From positions 1 to 40,430 of the forward strand of contig NZ_FCOX02000062.1 of assembly GCF_900044055.2 (NCBI RefSeq): a DNA stretch of 40,430 bases. Direction: 5' to 3'. Positions 39,841 through 40,430 of this stretch are shown here, one piece after another. The stretch comes from Caballeronia calidae. GTDB lineage: Bacteria > Pseudomonadota > Gammaproteobacteria > Burkholderiales > Burkholderiaceae. The notes under the pieces are model-generated. The model did no database searches, was not told the origin of the DNA, and saw only the letters and a list, made by a program, of their open reading frames with translations. The first letter of the stretch is position 1. Every line of letters begins with the position of its first letter. The position numbers and the translations under genes are program-made.

Positions 39841-40076
39841 GGCTCCTCGGTCAGAGCCGGCCGGTCGTTATGGCCAGCTCGTCCGCTGCCAACGTTGCGC
39901 GCTCGGGCCCTCATTTCGCCGTCCTCCCGTCGATCCTCCTCAACCCGCTGACGGCTTCATGCCCATTCCCTGAGCTGACATACCTCTTTCCTAAAAGGAA
40001 TACGATATACCGGCGTTCCGCAAAAAGCTGTTTGTTGATTGGCGGGATGCTGTCTTTTGTGGAATAGGTCGCGCTC

Positions 40077-40400
40077 ATGAAGCACCAGAACCTCCGCCTG
40101 CTGAATACCTTACCTACGATCGAAGCTCTGATTTGCTTCGAGGCGGTTGCACGCTGCGGAAGTTTCACGCGAGCGTCGCGCGAACTGCTGCTGTCGCAAA
40201 GCGCCGTGAGCAAGCAAATCAGGGCGCTCGAGGAAGTGTTGCAATGCGGACTGCTCGACCGGCATGCCCGCGGCATTCACCTCACTGCAGCGGGCGCACG
40301 TTTCCTCGAAGAGATAGAGCCCATGCTCTACAAGCTCCAGCGTGCGGTGTTAAGGATCGTTACCGAAATAACTTCCCGCTATGCAGCGCTTGTTGAGTAG
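40077..40400 (+). CDS. LysR-type DNA-binding domain protein, truncated (107 residues)
   Basis: The frame encodes a complete LysR-type winged helix-turn-helix: LPTIEALICFEAVARCGSF, then SRELLLSQSAVSKQIRALEE, the wing LDRHARGIHLTAAGARFLEE, and the start of the linker helix. It stops at TAG 40398-40400, before any effector domain. Normal members have about 300 residues. The opening resembles the GcvA branch, like the regulator at 10688. Only 30 bases of the window follow, so it is not possible to see whether the reading resumes after a frameshift or whether this is a naturally short protein. A DNA-binding domain alone could dimerise through its linker helix and compete for the operator, but a pseudogene is the simpler reading. 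Confidence 0.7.
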   Translation: MKHQNLRLLNTLPTIEALICFEAVARCGSFTRASRELLLSQSAVSKQIRALEEVLQCGLLDRHARGIHLTAAGARFLEEIEPMLYKLQRAVLRIVTEITSRYAALVE

Positions 40401-40430
40401 ATGCGGTAGTTCCATGCAGGCAGGGTTGGG

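Noticed and set aside
1..40430. Search by eye for tRNA genes, rRNA, CRISPR arrays, riboswitches and intact insertion sequences
   Set aside because: None found. No cloverleaf-like segment was noticed near the integrase end, no regularly spaced repeat array, and no transposase motif.

Overview
The window looks like an accessory, catabolism-rich stretch of a Burkholderiaceae-type betaproteobacterial chromosome or megaplasmid (Paraburkholderia, Caballeronia or Burkholderia are my best guesses). The reasons are the high GC, the dense mosaic of small catabolic operons each paired with its own LysR, GntR or TetR regulator, an H-NS-family protein of the Burkholderia kind, a dodecin, and protein sequences resembling that family. 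No rRNA, tRNA, CRISPR array or intact insertion sequence was seen.

Left edge (1-1.2 kb): the 3' end of a tyrosine recombinase, then an H-NS-family protein with two DNA-binding modules and a histone-H1-like tail, closed by a clear terminator. Cluster A (1.6-11.6 kb): two closely similar FCD-type GntR regulators bracket a class II aldolase/adducin protein, an ACS-type MFS transporter, an unrecognised protein, a Rieske oxygenase, its VanB-type reductase, a ketol-acid reductoisomerase (IlvC) paralogue and a dodecin. A LysR gene follows. The palindrome core TGTATACA occurs three times in the window, all in this cluster, two of them in upstream regions. I read this as a GntR-controlled oxidative pathway for an unknown, probably aromatic, acid. 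The IlvC copy is its most puzzling member.

11.6-12.7 kb is a decayed spacer with weak AraC-like and VOC-like remnants. Cluster B (12.7-23.9 kb) is visibly more GC-rich and lies wholly on the minus strand. Ten genes with overlaps or short gaps run: enoyl-CoA hydratase, NDP-forming acyl-CoA synthetase, second enoyl-CoA hydratase, peptide-type ABC importer (B-C-A-D-F), sarcosine-oxidase-like flavoenzyme, TetR regulator. It probably imports an amine- or amide-containing acid, oxidises it, activates it to a CoA thioester and passes it through beta-oxidation-like steps.

Cluster C (24.5-35.6 kb) has two divergent units and two LysR genes. One unit is acyl-CoA dehydrogenase (AidB-like), family III CoA-transferase, MHS-type transporter and a truncated 3-hydroxyacyl-CoA dehydrogenase. 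The other is glaH (glutarate 2-hydroxylase), lhgO (L-2-hydroxyglutarate dehydrogenase) and a PcaF-type thiolase. This points to glutarate or a related dicarboxylic acid, with a hydroxylation route and a CoA route side by side. Right end (36-40.4 kb): a GABA-permease-like transporter, a PuuB/DAO-family amine oxidase, a RidA-type imine deaminase with a hexamer repeat where its ribosome binding site should be, and a LysR-type gene that stops after its DNA-binding domain. Together these suggest amine or omega-amino acid catabolism feeding glutarate.
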